49,344 nt of DNA from CAJXCL01 sp964394335. Lineage in GTDB: Bacteria; Nitrospinota; Nitrospinia; CAJXCL01. Below the pieces are notes generated by a model. That model saw nothing but the letters and a program-made list of their open reading frames with translations, was not told the origin of the DNA and searched no databases. Location of the stretch: contig CAYMVZ010000006.1 in NCBI GenBank assembly GCA_964394335.1, positions 1 through 49,344 of the forward strand, in the 5' to 3' direction. This document shows, in pieces, positions 1-8,358 of this stretch. Made by a program: the position numbers and the translations under genes. The number at the start of each line of letters is the position of its first letter. Position 1 is the first letter of the stretch.

Positions 1-2
1 AT

Positions 3-386
3 GTTATTGAAGCTGGTAAAAACTATGGCTGGAATATTATGGAGGGATCAATCTGCACCCCTGGGATAAGTTCCAAGTGTGATACCACTGGTCTCACCCT
101 TCCCATAGCTGAATACACAAGAGATAAAGGTATAAGCGTTATTGGTGGTTTTGTATATAGAGGTTCTAAAATTCCGGATTTATGCGGCGCTTATCTATAC
201 GGAGACTTTGGAAGCGGAAGGATATGGGGGTTACAATACCAGAACTTAACAGTAAAGAGAAAGAAATTGTTAATCAATACCAAATTCCCCATAAGTTCTT
301 TCGGTACAGGTGAAGATTTTGAAATTTATGTGGTTAACTTTAGTGGTAGCATTTACAAGTTGGATTTCTCTATGGGTTTATTCTGA
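3..386 (+). CDS. PQQ-dependent sugar dehydrogenase-like protein, C-terminal part (cut by window edge)
   Basis: The reading frame is already open at the left edge (frame from base 3) and ends at TGA 384-386, so this is only the C-terminal ~127 residues. It carries the end signature of the glucose/sorbosone dehydrogenase (GSDH, YliI-like) beta-propeller: a GKNYGWNIMEG stretch, then VIGGFVYRG, and YGDFGSGRIWGL near the last blade. Family members oxidise aldoses in the periplasm with PQQ; several homologues with this fold are not proven enzymes. The N-terminal catalytic His and the signal peptide lie outside the window. The ATG at base 39 is internal and is not a start. A hairpin repeat follows the stop codon directly. 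Confidence 0.8.
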   Translation, partial: VIEAGKNYGWNIMEGSICTPGISSKCDTTGLTLPIAEYTRDKGISVIGGFVYRGSKIPDLCGAYLYGDFGSGRIWGLQYQNLTVKRKKLLINTKFPISSFGTGEDFEIYVVNFSGSIYKLDFSMGLF

Positions 387-397
387 GCCAGAGGAGG

Positions 398-431
398 AGA
401 TTCTTCGCTTCGCTCAGAATGACAAGCGAAG
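398..431. repeat. Short hairpin repeat ending in AATGACA
   Basis: CTTCGCTT (403-410) pairs perfectly with AAGCGAAG (424-431) around a 13-nt loop. The sequence belongs to the widespread intergenic family that ends in CTCAGAATGACA. No T-run follows, so it is not a classical terminator, although it sits just after a stop codon. Confidence 0.5.
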
Positions 432-489
432 GGCTCTAAATGATTCCAAAGGGGTAAGACCTTAGTGCAATTCGTGGCTAAAAGAGGAC

Positions 490-1440
490 TTATTCTGTCT
501 TTAAAATAACCTTCAAAACTCCTTTTTGAGAGGCGTATTTGAACGCTTCTATCCCTTCATCCAAAAAGTAAGTTTTGCTGATTAAAGGTCTGGTGTCTAT
601 TAGTTTTTTTTGAAGTGCTCTGATAGCAGGAGCAAAGGGACCGCATCGTGATCCAATCAAATCTATTTCATTAATTACCAGTTCGTTCAAGTCTACTGGC
701 TCTCTCTTTGCCAAAGTAGTTTTGAGAATAATTTTCCCTTTTGGCTTTGCAAGAACCAGGGATTTTTTGAGGCCGGATTGGGAGCCGGTGCAGTCCACTA
801 CTACATCAAATTTGCCATTTATATCTTCATGTAGACTTGTATGAATCCCTATTTCACTCAAAATGGAAAGTTTTTCCTCATGGTGGCCAATCACAGTTAG
901 ATTACATCCAGTTAAAGAAAGCACCTGACCGGCAAGAATGCCTAATTTCCCATCTCCAAGGACGCAAATTTTATCGCCGGGTTTTATATTTACCTGGTGA
1001 GATATTTCAAATGCCGCGGCAATAGGTTCGATAAAGACAGCTTCTTCATCTGAAACCGAATCAGGGATTGCATGAAGATTCCTGACTGGAAGAGTAATAT
1101 AATCGGCAAAAGCGCCATCTTTTTTCAGAATGCCAAGGACCGACCGGTTGGGACAGTGATTTTTCATCCGACTCAGGCAATAAGAGCAAACGCCGCATCC
1201 TATATTGATCTCCCCCGCCACTCTCTTCCCTTCCCATTTCTTTTCTTCACTTTTTTCAACAATCCCCACAAATTCATGACCTGGCACACCTTTAAAATCC
1301 ATATACCCATTGATAATTTCAAGATCGGTATTACAAATACCAGCCATCCTTATCCGGATTAAAGCTTCGTTGCATTTTTGTTTCGGCACCGGATAGTCAG
1401 TACGATGGGAAAGCTTTTTATCAAAATATAATGCACGCAT
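490..1440 (-). CDS. Zinc-dependent MDR-family alcohol dehydrogenase-like protein
   Basis: A 316-aa medium-chain dehydrogenase/reductase. Catalytic zinc ligands are visible as C36 (GICNTD), H55-E56 (PGHEFVG) and E138 (FIEPIAAA). The structural zinc lobe has all four cysteines (C82, C85, C88, C96). A Rossmann motif GDGKLG (162-167) indicates NAD(P) binding. The expected reaction is reversible oxidation of an alcohol or polyol; the substrate is not evident. The protein is slightly short for the family (usually 330-350 aa). It starts at ATG 1440 with no clear Shine-Dalgarno. It lies 78 bases downstream of cbiA on the same strand, too far to prove an operon. Confidence 0.88.
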   Translation of the reverse strand: MRALYFDKKLSHRTDYPVPKQKCNEALIRIRMAGICNTDLEIINGYMDFKGVPGHEFVGIVEKSEEKKWEGKRVAGEINIGCGVCSYCLSRMKNHCPNRSVLGILKKDGAFADYITLPVRNLHAIPDSVSDEEAVFIEPIAAAFEISHQVNIKPGDKICVLGDGKLGILAGQVLSLTGCNLTVIGHHEEKLSILSEIGIHTSLHEDINGKFDVVVDCTGSQSGLKKSLVLAKPKGKIILKTTLAKREPVDLNELVINEIDLIGSRCGPFAPAIRALQKKLIDTRPLISKTYFLDEGIEAFKYASQKGVLKVILKTE

Positions 1441-1518
1441 TTTCTAAATCCAGTCTATCCTGTTCATCCTGTCTAAAAAAATGTTTTCCTCAGCGATCTT
1501 TGCGACCTCTGCGTTAAA

Positions 1519-2856
1519 TCATTTACATTTCTTTAAAAAATAATGAACAAATTCCATTTGATCTCTGAAATGAAGGTGTAAATAACTTGCTATTAAGTTT
1601 TGCTTTCTGTATCCTTCCGCGTTCCAGTTCTTTTGAGAAGGTTTTTTTGTTTGATACAAGGGAAGAACTTCCGGATCATCCATATCGATAACACGAGAGT
1701 AATGGAATTGATGTCCGCGTAACAGAGGCAAGTCTGAATTATTTAATTTTGCTTCATAATATCCCAGGGCCTGTTTTTTGTGTTCCATTTTTACAGTACC
1801 TTTTATCAATCCAACCATTTTACATTTGTTATTATCATGATCAATCAAAGTTTCGAAAACATATATTAACCCACCGCATTCCGCGTAAATAGGAATGTCT
1901 TCTTTGAATTTCTCTCTGATATTATCCATGATAGTTTTATTTGACAAAAGATTTTTTGCGAATATTTCCGGAAATCCTCCCCCAAAATAAATTCCATCTA
2001 TATTTTCAGGCAAGGATTTATCTTCAACAGGACTGAAAAATTTCAATTGTACTCCCTGCTCTTTTAAGACATCCAGATTATCTTCGTAATAAAAACTAAA
2101 TACATCATCTCTTGCAACTGCCAGCGTCAGGTCATATCTCTTATTTTCCTTTTTAGGTGAAGTTTTAAGGACTATAGAGTTTTCGGCTGATTCTTTAAGT
2201 ATTAAATCGATATCTATATTTTCAGTGATTTCATCCAGGATAAGGTTACTGCTGTCTAATTCCTGAAAGGGAACAAGTCCCAAATGCCGTTCAGGGAGTT
2301 TGAAACCGAGTTTTTTTATAAAGCCAAAGCATGGCAACTTGCAGTCATTTTCTATTAATTGCTTAAGCATCTTGTAATGGCTATCGCTTCCAATGTGGTT
2401 CAGGATAACACCAAGAAATTTAATCTTTTTACCATGTATTTTAAATCCATTAATAATGGGAACAATTGAGTGGGCTAATCCTTTCGCGTTTACTACAAGG
2501 ATTATTGGAATTTGCAAAATTTCCGCTATGTGCGCTGAACTCCCCTTTGGGTATTCATTACCTGATATGCCATCATAAAGACCCATAACCCCTTCTATAA
2601 CACCTATGTCTGACAGTTCCATATTTTTGTTAATTAAATAACAGATAGTTTCCTTCCTCATCATCCATGAGTCTAAATTGCAGCCAGGTTTAGCTGTAAT
2701 GGCTTTATGATAACTGGGGTCTATATAGTCCGGCCCAATTTTAAATGCAGCGGTTTTTAAATTCTTTTTTACAAGCGATTGGATAATACCTAAAGTAACT
2801 GTGGTTTTACCACACCCGCTGTTTGTTCCCGCTATAATAAAAAGAGGTTTTTTCAT
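1519..2856 (-). CDS. cbiA: Cobyrinic acid a,c-diamide synthase
   Basis: A 445-aa CbiA/CobB-type enzyme that amidates the a and c side chains of cobyrinate with glutamine and ATP, a late corrin-ring step of cobalamin synthesis. Residues 1-25 hold the dethiobiotin-synthetase-like P-loop (GTNSGCGKTT, 10-19), followed by the family stretch EGVMGLYDG (88-96). The class I glutamine amidotransferase domain has C327 (YAECGGL) and the GHQFHYSR histidines (382/385). A longer frame reaches a TTG at 2916, but homology begins at ATG 2856, so I chose that. No other cobalamin gene and no cobalamin riboswitch is visible nearby. Confidence 0.9.
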   Translation of the reverse strand: MKKPLFIIAGTNSGCGKTTVTLGIIQSLVKKNLKTAAFKIGPDYIDPSYHKAITAKPGCNLDSWMMRKETICYLINKNMELSDIGVIEGVMGLYDGISGNEYPKGSSAHIAEILQIPIILVVNAKGLAHSIVPIINGFKIHGKKIKFLGVILNHIGSDSHYKMLKQLIENDCKLPCFGFIKKLGFKLPERHLGLVPFQELDSSNLILDEITENIDIDLILKESAENSIVLKTSPKKENKRYDLTLAVARDDVFSFYYEDNLDVLKEQGVQLKFFSPVEDKSLPENIDGIYFGGGFPEIFAKNLLSNKTIMDNIREKFKEDIPIYAECGGLIYVFETLIDHDNNKCKMVGLIKGTVKMEHKKQALGYYEAKLNNSDLPLLRGHQFHYSRVIDMDDPEVLPLYQTKKPSQKNWNAEGYRKQNLIASYLHLHFRDQMEFVHYFLKKCK

Positions 2857-2985
2857 AAAAGTTTTCAAAAAGGAATTTATAGAGTACGAAAGATACTGTG
2901 CGGCCTTCGGCCGCAACTAATAAATAGAACGCAGATAACGCTGATTAAACAGATTTGCGCGGATAAATATTTGCAGATTAGAATC

Positions 2986-3780
2986 TTATTTTTTGTTCTT
3001 TATTGTATTAAAAAGATCAAATGCTTCTTCGACAGACGCATTTTTGTGAATTATTGCATGGAGTGCTCTCATCATCGGCACGGCATTAGGGTTTTGCCAG
3101 ACATTTCTCCCGAGGTTTAGCCCTATCGCCCCTTTCTGCATTCCATCATGGACAAATTCGAGGACTTCTTTATCTGTTTCACATTTAGGTCCTCCTGCCA
3201 TCACAACCGGAACTGGGCATCCGCCTGTTACTTTTTCAAAGTCATCAGCGCACCAATATGTTTTAACCACTTTTGCTCCCAATTCCGCGGCAATTCGGCA
3301 AGCCAGGGCAAGATATCTTGCCCCACGTTTTTCAAGCTCTTTACCTACAGCAGTTACAGCCATAACCGGAATTCCGTATTTTTCACATTCGTTGACAAGA
3401 CTTGAAAGATTATTAAGGGTCTGTTTCTCATAATCGCTACCCACAAAAATAGATATCCCAACCGCCGTAGCATTTATACGAATAACATCGTCAATAGCAG
3501 TGGTTATGACTTCATTGGCAAGATTTTTTCCCACCATGCTTGTCCCACCTGAAACCCTTAGAATTATAGGTTTCTTTATTGCAGGCTCAATTGCGGACCG
3601 CACTACCCCTCTTGTCACGAAAAGAGCGTCACAGTATCTCAAAAGAGGTTTTATGGTTTCCCCTGGTTTCTCCAAACAAGAGGTCGGCCCCTGGAAATAT
3701 CCATGATCAATCGGCAAAAAGAAACATTTTCCATCCGGCTGAATTAACCTCGACAATCGGTTTTTCATTCCCCAATCCAT
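2986..3780 (-). CDS. LsrF/DhnA-type class I aldolase family protein
   Basis: A 264-aa TIM-barrel protein closely resembling LsrF (3-hydroxy-5-phosphonooxypentane-2,4-dione thiolase): it shares the DWGM..RLSR opening, the PIDHGYFQGPT motif and AGCPVP-like and GRNVWQ motifs. The Schiff-base lysine is K173 in VVKTYW. In Enterobacteria LsrF degrades phospho-AI-2, but no lsr transport or kinase genes are here. A general DhnA-family aldolase role (fructose bisphosphate or a related sugar) is equally possible. It starts at ATG 3780 behind a good GGAGG. Family confidence is high; substrate confidence is low. Confidence 0.85.
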   Translation of the reverse strand: MDWGMKNRLSRLIQPDGKCFFLPIDHGYFQGPTSCLEKPGETIKPLLRYCDALFVTRGVVRSAIEPAIKKPIILRVSGGTSMVGKNLANEVITTAIDDVIRINATAVGISIFVGSDYEKQTLNNLSSLVNECEKYGIPVMAVTAVGKELEKRGARYLALACRIAAELGAKVVKTYWCADDFEKVTGGCPVPVVMAGGPKCETDKEVLEFVHDGMQKGAIGLNLGRNVWQNPNAVPMMRALHAIIHKNASVEEAFDLFNTIKNKK

Positions 3781-3885
3781 GCTTTACCCTCCGAATTAAA
3801 TTAATAAAAAACTACTATTAACCGCAGAGTGCGCAGAGAAATTTTATATTTGAGCTCTCAGCATACTCTACGGTTAATGTAATAT

Positions 3886-4098
3886 CTATTCCGCAGCTCT
3901 GACAATGAGGTATCCTTTGTCAATCAACCAATGATGAAATTGGTAGGTTGTGTATTTACAGTCATTTTTGCAGATAGACCTGATTCTTTCATACTCTCCA
4001 GAACCTTCTTCCTGCGCGTTCAAATCGAGCTGAATGGAGCATTTAGTATCATGACAAAATTCTCGTCTTTTGTAGTCAATATAACCGTCAATAGACAT
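3886..4098 (-). CDS. Small four-cysteine protein, unknown function
   Basis: A 70-aa protein read divergently from the GlcF-like gene. A strong AGGAGG stands 9 bases before ATG 4098, which decides this start over the upstream in-frame ATG at 4134. Cysteines form two pairs, C15-x4-C20 and C43-x3-C47, with a nearby His, suggesting a small metal- or disulfide-stabilised fold. No signal peptide or membrane segment is seen, so it is probably cytoplasmic. I do not recognise the family. The good ribosome site, basic and acidic balance and cysteine spacing argue for a real gene. Confidence 0.7.
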   Translation of the reverse strand: MSIDGYIDYKRREFCHDTKCSIQLDLNAQEEGSGEYERIRSICKNDCKYTTYQFHHWLIDKGYLIVRAAE

Positions 4099-4251
4099 TG
4101 TATAGTTCCTCCTTTTTTTGCCAATGAAATTCATTATGCCAAGCCGCTTAGTTGCAAGGAATTAAAATACATCAATCATAGGTTCTTTTTCAAGCAGAAA
4201 AATCAATATCTTTTATCCCATCTTTGCGTAAAGCATGTTAAAATATAACCT

Positions 4252-5574
4252 ATGAATTCTGCAGTAAGCAATTACCTGGATGAAGCTTCACAATGTGTAA
4301 AATGCGGCATATGCCAGCCAGAGTGCCCTACTTATGTAGCTACCGGTGACGAATCGATGGTGGCAAGGGGTAGGCTTGCTTTGCTTGAAGCTGTGGCAGA
4401 AGGAGACCTCAAGTTTTCCAGCGGAATTGCGGATCGCATCTCCAAATGCACAAACTGCTTAACCTGTGTAACAAACTGTCCTCGTGGCATAGACCCGGTT
4501 AAAATAATTAACGCCGCGAAGGGAGAATATTTTGAAAAGAATGGCTCGGACTTCATTTCAAAAATGGTTTTCAAATACCTTGGCAATAATGAAAGGTCTT
4601 TATATCCATTATTTAAACTAGTGGGAATGGCAGGCAATCTTTTTTATAGCCGAATTCCAGTGGATGGCTGGCTCAAGGAATTCCTGCCTTTCGTAAAAAA
4701 TGGAATAAAGAAAACTTTACCTCAATTTGGAAAGCGGAACCTGAAAGATGAATTTCCTGAAATAGTCAAAGTTGAAAACCCTAAAATGCGTGTAGTCTTT
4801 TTTACCGGTTGCATGACCGATTTTGTTTTTCAGGAGACGGGCCAGAAAATAATCAGCATATTGAAGGCGAATAATATTGAAACTATTATTCCAAAAGATG
4901 TTGGATGCTGCGGTGCACCGGCCTATTATATGGGAGATCACAAAACAGCATTAAAGCTGGCCCAAGAAAACTTCAGGATATTATCAGAGTTAAATCCGGA
5001 TTATATCATTATCAATTGTGCTACGTGCGGAGAAGTTTTAAAGTCCGTATATGAAATTCTCTTAAATGTTAATGGTGATTATTCCGCTTTTGCAAAAAAA
5101 GTAATCGATGTCCATAAGTTTTTAGTTGTTAATAAGTGCAAGACAGAAGACCTTCAAAATGAAGTGGCTAATGAAGACAAAGATTATTCAGCAACTATTA
5201 AACAATTTCAAAAAACAATAAGTTCCGGGAAGAAAATCAGAGTTACTTACCATGATCCCTGTCATTTAAAACGGGGACTAAATACATATTTGGAACCGAG
5301 AGAAATATTGAAGTCGCTCTCCTGGGTTGATTTTGTTGAAATGGAAAATCCGGATGCGTGCTGTGGGGGAGCCGGAGGCTTCAATTTAAAACATTATGAT
5401 CTTTCTCTTGAAATAGGAAAGATAAAAGCGGACAGCATTAAGAAAACGGGCGCTGATGTTGTTGCCACTGGCTGTCCAGCATGCCAGATGCAGATTATGG
5501 ATGTCTTAAACCGTGCGGGTTATAATCGTCCTGCACTTCATACTGTGGAACTATTAAATATGAAACCTTACTGA
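4252..5574 (+). CDS. GlcF/GlpC-like (Fe-S)-binding protein with two CCG domains
   Basis: A 440-aa protein with two N-terminal 4Fe-4S clusters (C15/18/21/25 in CVKCGICQPEC; C66/69/72/76) and two cysteine-rich CCG domains (around GCCGAPAYYMG and CCGGAGGFN, the latter after YHDPCHLKRG). This is the glycolate oxidase iron-sulfur subunit (GlcF) architecture, also seen in heterodisulfide reductase-like and lactate-utilisation electron carriers. No FAD subunit (GlcD) is next to it, so the partner and substrate are unknown. It is probably peripheral to the inner membrane, passing electrons to quinone. It starts at ATG 4252 and ends over a terminator-like hairpin. Confidence 0.88.
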   Translation: MNSAVSNYLDEASQCVKCGICQPECPTYVATGDESMVARGRLALLEAVAEGDLKFSSGIADRISKCTNCLTCVTNCPRGIDPVKIINAAKGEYFEKNGSDFISKMVFKYLGNNERSLYPLFKLVGMAGNLFYSRIPVDGWLKEFLPFVKNGIKKTLPQFGKRNLKDEFPEIVKVENPKMRVVFFTGCMTDFVFQETGQKIISILKANNIETIIPKDVGCCGAPAYYMGDHKTALKLAQENFRILSELNPDYIIINCATCGEVLKSVYEILLNVNGDYSAFAKKVIDVHKFLVVNKCKTEDLQNEVANEDKDYSATIKQFQKTISSGKKIRVTYHDPCHLKRGLNTYLEPREILKSLSWVDFVEMENPDACCGGAGGFNLKHYDLSLEIGKIKADSIKKTGADVVATGCPACQMQIMDVLNRAGYNRPALHTVELLNMKPY

Positions 5575-5603
5575 GGTTGACAGGATCACCTCAATTTGTT
5601 TTT
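5572..5603 (+). terminator. Possible rho-independent terminator overlapping the GlcF-like stop codon
   Basis: TGAGGT (5572-5577, including the TGA stop) pairs with ACCTCA (5588-5593) across a 10-nt loop, followed by ATTTGTTTTTG. The 6-bp stem is short, so this is plausible but modest. Confidence 0.4.
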
Positions 5604-5659
5604 GACTTTGCCGTACCGTATGTTACTCGAATCGTAAATATATTAAAGCAAAAGATATT

Positions 5660-5932
5660 TCAAGAAATATACGGATCTTGTTTCTTTGAGTGAATCAGCA
5701 TTAAGTTTCTAAAGTAAATTAACAACCCCATGCTCTGCCCTAAAATAAATACAGGGTCTTTTCTATGAATTGCATAGAATAAAAGAAGAGTGCTTCCCCC
5801 GATACTGAGATACCAGAAATAAATAGGTACAACACTTTTCTTTTGTTTTTCTGAGGCTATCCACTGAACTAAAAACCTCATGGAGAAAAGAAATTGCGCA
5901 AAAAAACCTAATGTTAGCCAGAAATAATTCAT
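5660..5932 (-). CDS. LAB_N (lipid A biosynthesis N-terminal domain) membrane protein
   Basis: A 90-aa protein made almost entirely of the LAB_N domain, with three hydrophobic segments and the typical FLVQWIASEKQKKSVVP stretch joining the first two. The same domain occurs at the N terminus of some lipid-A-disaccharide synthases and as stand-alone small membrane proteins beside GT2/GT39 glycosyltransferases. It lies 12 bases downstream of the GT39 gene on the same strand, completing a three-gene operon. Its role is probably accessory to handling a lipid-linked sugar in the inner membrane, perhaps comparable with the small ArnE/F proteins; that is inference. Confidence 0.82.
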   Translation of the reverse strand: MNYFWLTLGFFAQFLFSMRFLVQWIASEKQKKSVVPIYFWYLSIGGSTLLLFYAIHRKDPVFILGQSMGLLIYFRNLMLIHSKKQDPYIS

Positions 5933-5944
5933 TTTATCCTCCCA

Positions 5945-7516
5945 TCAATTTGTAATTAAAAGATACTTTTCAAATGATAAATCGTATTCGCCAACTACTT
6001 TAACTATCTCAGAAATTGGCTTATTTAATCTTTTCAGCTCATGCTCTTTCAGTACACACTGAAGTTTCTTGTTAGAGTTTAACAGGTTCTGCAATTCATC
6101 AAAGGTTAATTCTTTAATGTAACTGTTAGCATAAAAATTAAAGATTCCCCGCGTAACATTATAACTTGTAGCCATAAAACCTTTCTGCGACAGTTTTGTT
6201 ATTTTTTCGCTAAGTACTCTGGAAGAAAAATGTTTATTTATATGTGAACCCGCATAGCCGAATAAAAAAAATGAAAAGAGAAACATTCCAATAAAAGAAA
6301 GAGCAATATAGAATTTTACGTTTCTCTTTAAGGTGAAAACAAGGGCAAGGACAAACACAGGCACTAAAGCCACCAACAAGGGCAGGAAGAAACTAATTTC
6401 TTGGGGAAAATAAATTTTCAATACTACTGGAAAGAGAATCAGCATTAGAGCAAATAGAACACAGGAGGCAATTCCCTCAATCAGAAGATCATATTTATAT
6501 TGACTCTGTTTCTGAAAAAAATCGCCAAAAAATTTCCCGATAACCAGGGCCATGGGTGGAAACAGCGGCAACAGGTAAATAAATAATTTCCCGCTAATCA
6601 TCGAAATAACAACAAATCCTGAGATAAACCATATCAACAAAAGTGCGAAAGCGTCTTTCTCAGTGGAATGAAGATGAAACAGCGCTCTTGGAAGAAAGGG
6701 AATCCAGGGGTAAAAAACAAAAGGGAAAACCAGGATATAGTAATAGAACGGCTCTTTATGGATAAAGGAATTAACCGCGCGACCAAGTAGTTGTTCTACC
6801 ATAATAATTTTTATATAGTCATAATGTCCACCAAGAATTAATGATAAAACCCAACCGGCCAATAATAATAACAGAAGAATAAAACCCTTGTTGAGAACAA
6901 ATTCCTTTAGTTCTTGATATTCTTTTTTGTAAATTAGAAAAAAGACTGCAGGAAGAAATGTAAATACAAAACCAAGAGGCCCTTTGCTTAAGATAGTCAG
7001 AAAGCACAAAAAATAAAAAACGATATAATAATTCATATTTTTGGTATGGAAGGCATGATAAAAAGAAAAAATGGATAACGTAATGAATAGAACAAACAAC
7101 ATATCCATACGGGCAATTTGGCCGGAGATGATGAATAGAAAAGTTGAGGTTAAAACTATCGAAGCGAAAAATCCTGACATGCTGTCAAAAAGATATTTAC
7201 CCAGGTAGTATATGCTTGCAATGCACCCTAATGCGCTGAAAAAAGTAACAAGTAAAAAAGTAAAGGGCGATATTGTGCCAAAAAGAAATGAGGAGAAAAT
7301 AACCAGCCAAAAATAAAGAGGAGGCTTGTCAGGATAGTAATGCCCGTTTAAGTGAGGAATAAACCATTCATGCTCTATCATCATCTCGCGAACAATTTCC
7401 GCGTATCTGGCTTCGTCCTCTATCCAGAAATCCCGCGGAGAGAATAAACCGGGCAAGAAATAGATAATTGAAATTAAGATAAGAAATGTTGGAATTGATT
7501 TAATATTAATCTTCAC
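5945..7516 (-). CDS. GT39/ArnT-like polyprenyl-phosphate-dependent glycosyltransferase
   Basis: A 523-aa polytopic membrane protein (about 10-12 hydrophobic segments) of the dolichyl-phosphate-mannose:protein mannosyltransferase/ArnT superfamily. The first loop carries the conserved acidic pair in FWIEDEARYAEI, followed by HLNGHYYPDKPPLYFW, the usual donor-site region. Such enzymes move a sugar from an undecaprenyl-phosphate carrier to lipid A or another periplasmic acceptor. The start is GTG 7514-7516, which overlaps the end of the GT2 gene by 11 bases and indicates translational coupling. The acceptor is not determined by sequence. Confidence 0.88.
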   Translation of the reverse strand: MKINIKSIPTFLILISIIYFLPGLFSPRDFWIEDEARYAEIVREMMIEHEWFIPHLNGHYYPDKPPLYFWLVIFSSFLFGTISPFTFLLVTFFSALGCIASIYYLGKYLFDSMSGFFASIVLTSTFLFIISGQIARMDMLFVLFITLSIFSFYHAFHTKNMNYYIVFYFLCFLTILSKGPLGFVFTFLPAVFFLIYKKEYQELKEFVLNKGFILLLLLLAGWVLSLILGGHYDYIKIIMVEQLLGRAVNSFIHKEPFYYYILVFPFVFYPWIPFLPRALFHLHSTEKDAFALLLIWFISGFVVISMISGKLFIYLLPLFPPMALVIGKFFGDFFQKQSQYKYDLLIEGIASCVLFALMLILFPVVLKIYFPQEISFFLPLLVALVPVFVLALVFTLKRNVKFYIALSFIGMFLFSFFLFGYAGSHINKHFSSRVLSEKITKLSQKGFMATSYNVTRGIFNFYANSYIKELTFDELQNLLNSNKKLQCVLKEHELKRLNKPISEIVKVVGEYDLSFEKYLLITN

Positions 7517-8264
7517 GAGTAAACTGTTTTATGATTTTATAATTCAAATATCTACTTTTCATCCATCTAACAGCCAGGAGATCTCGAAAAGATTTGAAGA
7601 TACGATTGTGAATGCTGTATTTTGAATATCCGTATTTTCTTGGGAAATGATTTACAGGGACCTCAATAACTTTATAGCCTTCCATTTTAATCAATGTCGG
7701 AAAAAAGCGATGCATGCCTTCAAACAACTTTATGTTATCCAGACATTCTTTTTTAAACGCCTTCAAAGAGCATCCCACATCACGAATGCTTTCATCGCTC
7801 AATTTGTTGCGAACATAATTGGCAATTATTGAGGAAATTCGCTTTACCCATGTATCCGCTCGATTAGCCCTATAACCACAGACCGCATCATACTCGTCAA
7901 ATTTCTTTAATAATGATGGGATGTCCCCGGGATCATACTGCAAATCAGCATCCATTGTAATTATTACTTTCCCTTTCGCGTTTCTAAAGCCGGCATCAAA
8001 GGCAGCGGTTTGACCGCAATTCTCCTGAAATACTAAACAACGAAAAGTGGGATATTGGTCACATAATTTTTTTAAAACTTCTTTACTTCCATCAGTACTA
8101 CCATCATCCACAAGGATAACTTCATAGGATTTCGTAAGAGAATTCATGGCATTTACAATACCTTCAGCGAGAGTCTTGAGATTATCTTCCTCGTTATATA
8201 CTGGAAGAACGATGGAAAACTCTGGCGCTTGATGCATTAAGGGAGAAACCATTTTTAAACTCAT
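7506..8264 (-). CDS. GT2 family glycosyltransferase (polyprenyl-phosphate sugar synthase, DPM1/ArnC-like)
   Basis: A 252-aa GT-A enzyme with VLPVYNEEDNL at the N terminus, the DDGSTDGS nucleotide-sugar motif and DADLQYDPGD (metal-binding DxD region). It lacks the C-terminal membrane helices of ArnC/GtrB, like soluble DPM1. It probably makes the undecaprenyl-phosphate sugar used by the downstream GT39 enzyme, with which it overlaps. An AAGGAG sits immediately before ATG 8264, so the in-frame ATG at 8252 may be the true start. A two-step lipid-linked sugar transfer across the inner membrane is the simplest reading of this operon. Confidence 0.88.
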   Translation of the reverse strand: MSLKMVSPLMHQAPEFSIVLPVYNEEDNLKTLAEGIVNAMNSLTKSYEVILVDDGSTDGSKEVLKKLCDQYPTFRCLVFQENCGQTAAFDAGFRNAKGKVIITMDADLQYDPGDIPSLLKKFDEYDAVCGYRANRADTWVKRISSIIANYVRNKLSDESIRDVGCSLKAFKKECLDNIKLFEGMHRFFPTLIKMEGYKVIEVPVNHFPRKYGYSKYSIHNRIFKSFRDLLAVRWMKSRYLNYKIIKQFTRED

Positions 8265-8358
8265 CTCCTTTTATATTCAATGTTAAAATTAATAATATTT
8301 CTACGCAACGCTTGCGATCTCCGCGGTATAATAATTTAGATTGTGCCCCTGCTTCTGA

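Noticed and set aside
2857..2985. Cobalamin riboswitch before cbiA
   Set aside because: The gap is too short and lacks the conserved B12-box and core helices; it contains a GATTAA-type decayed repeat and CGGCC/GGCCG palindrome.
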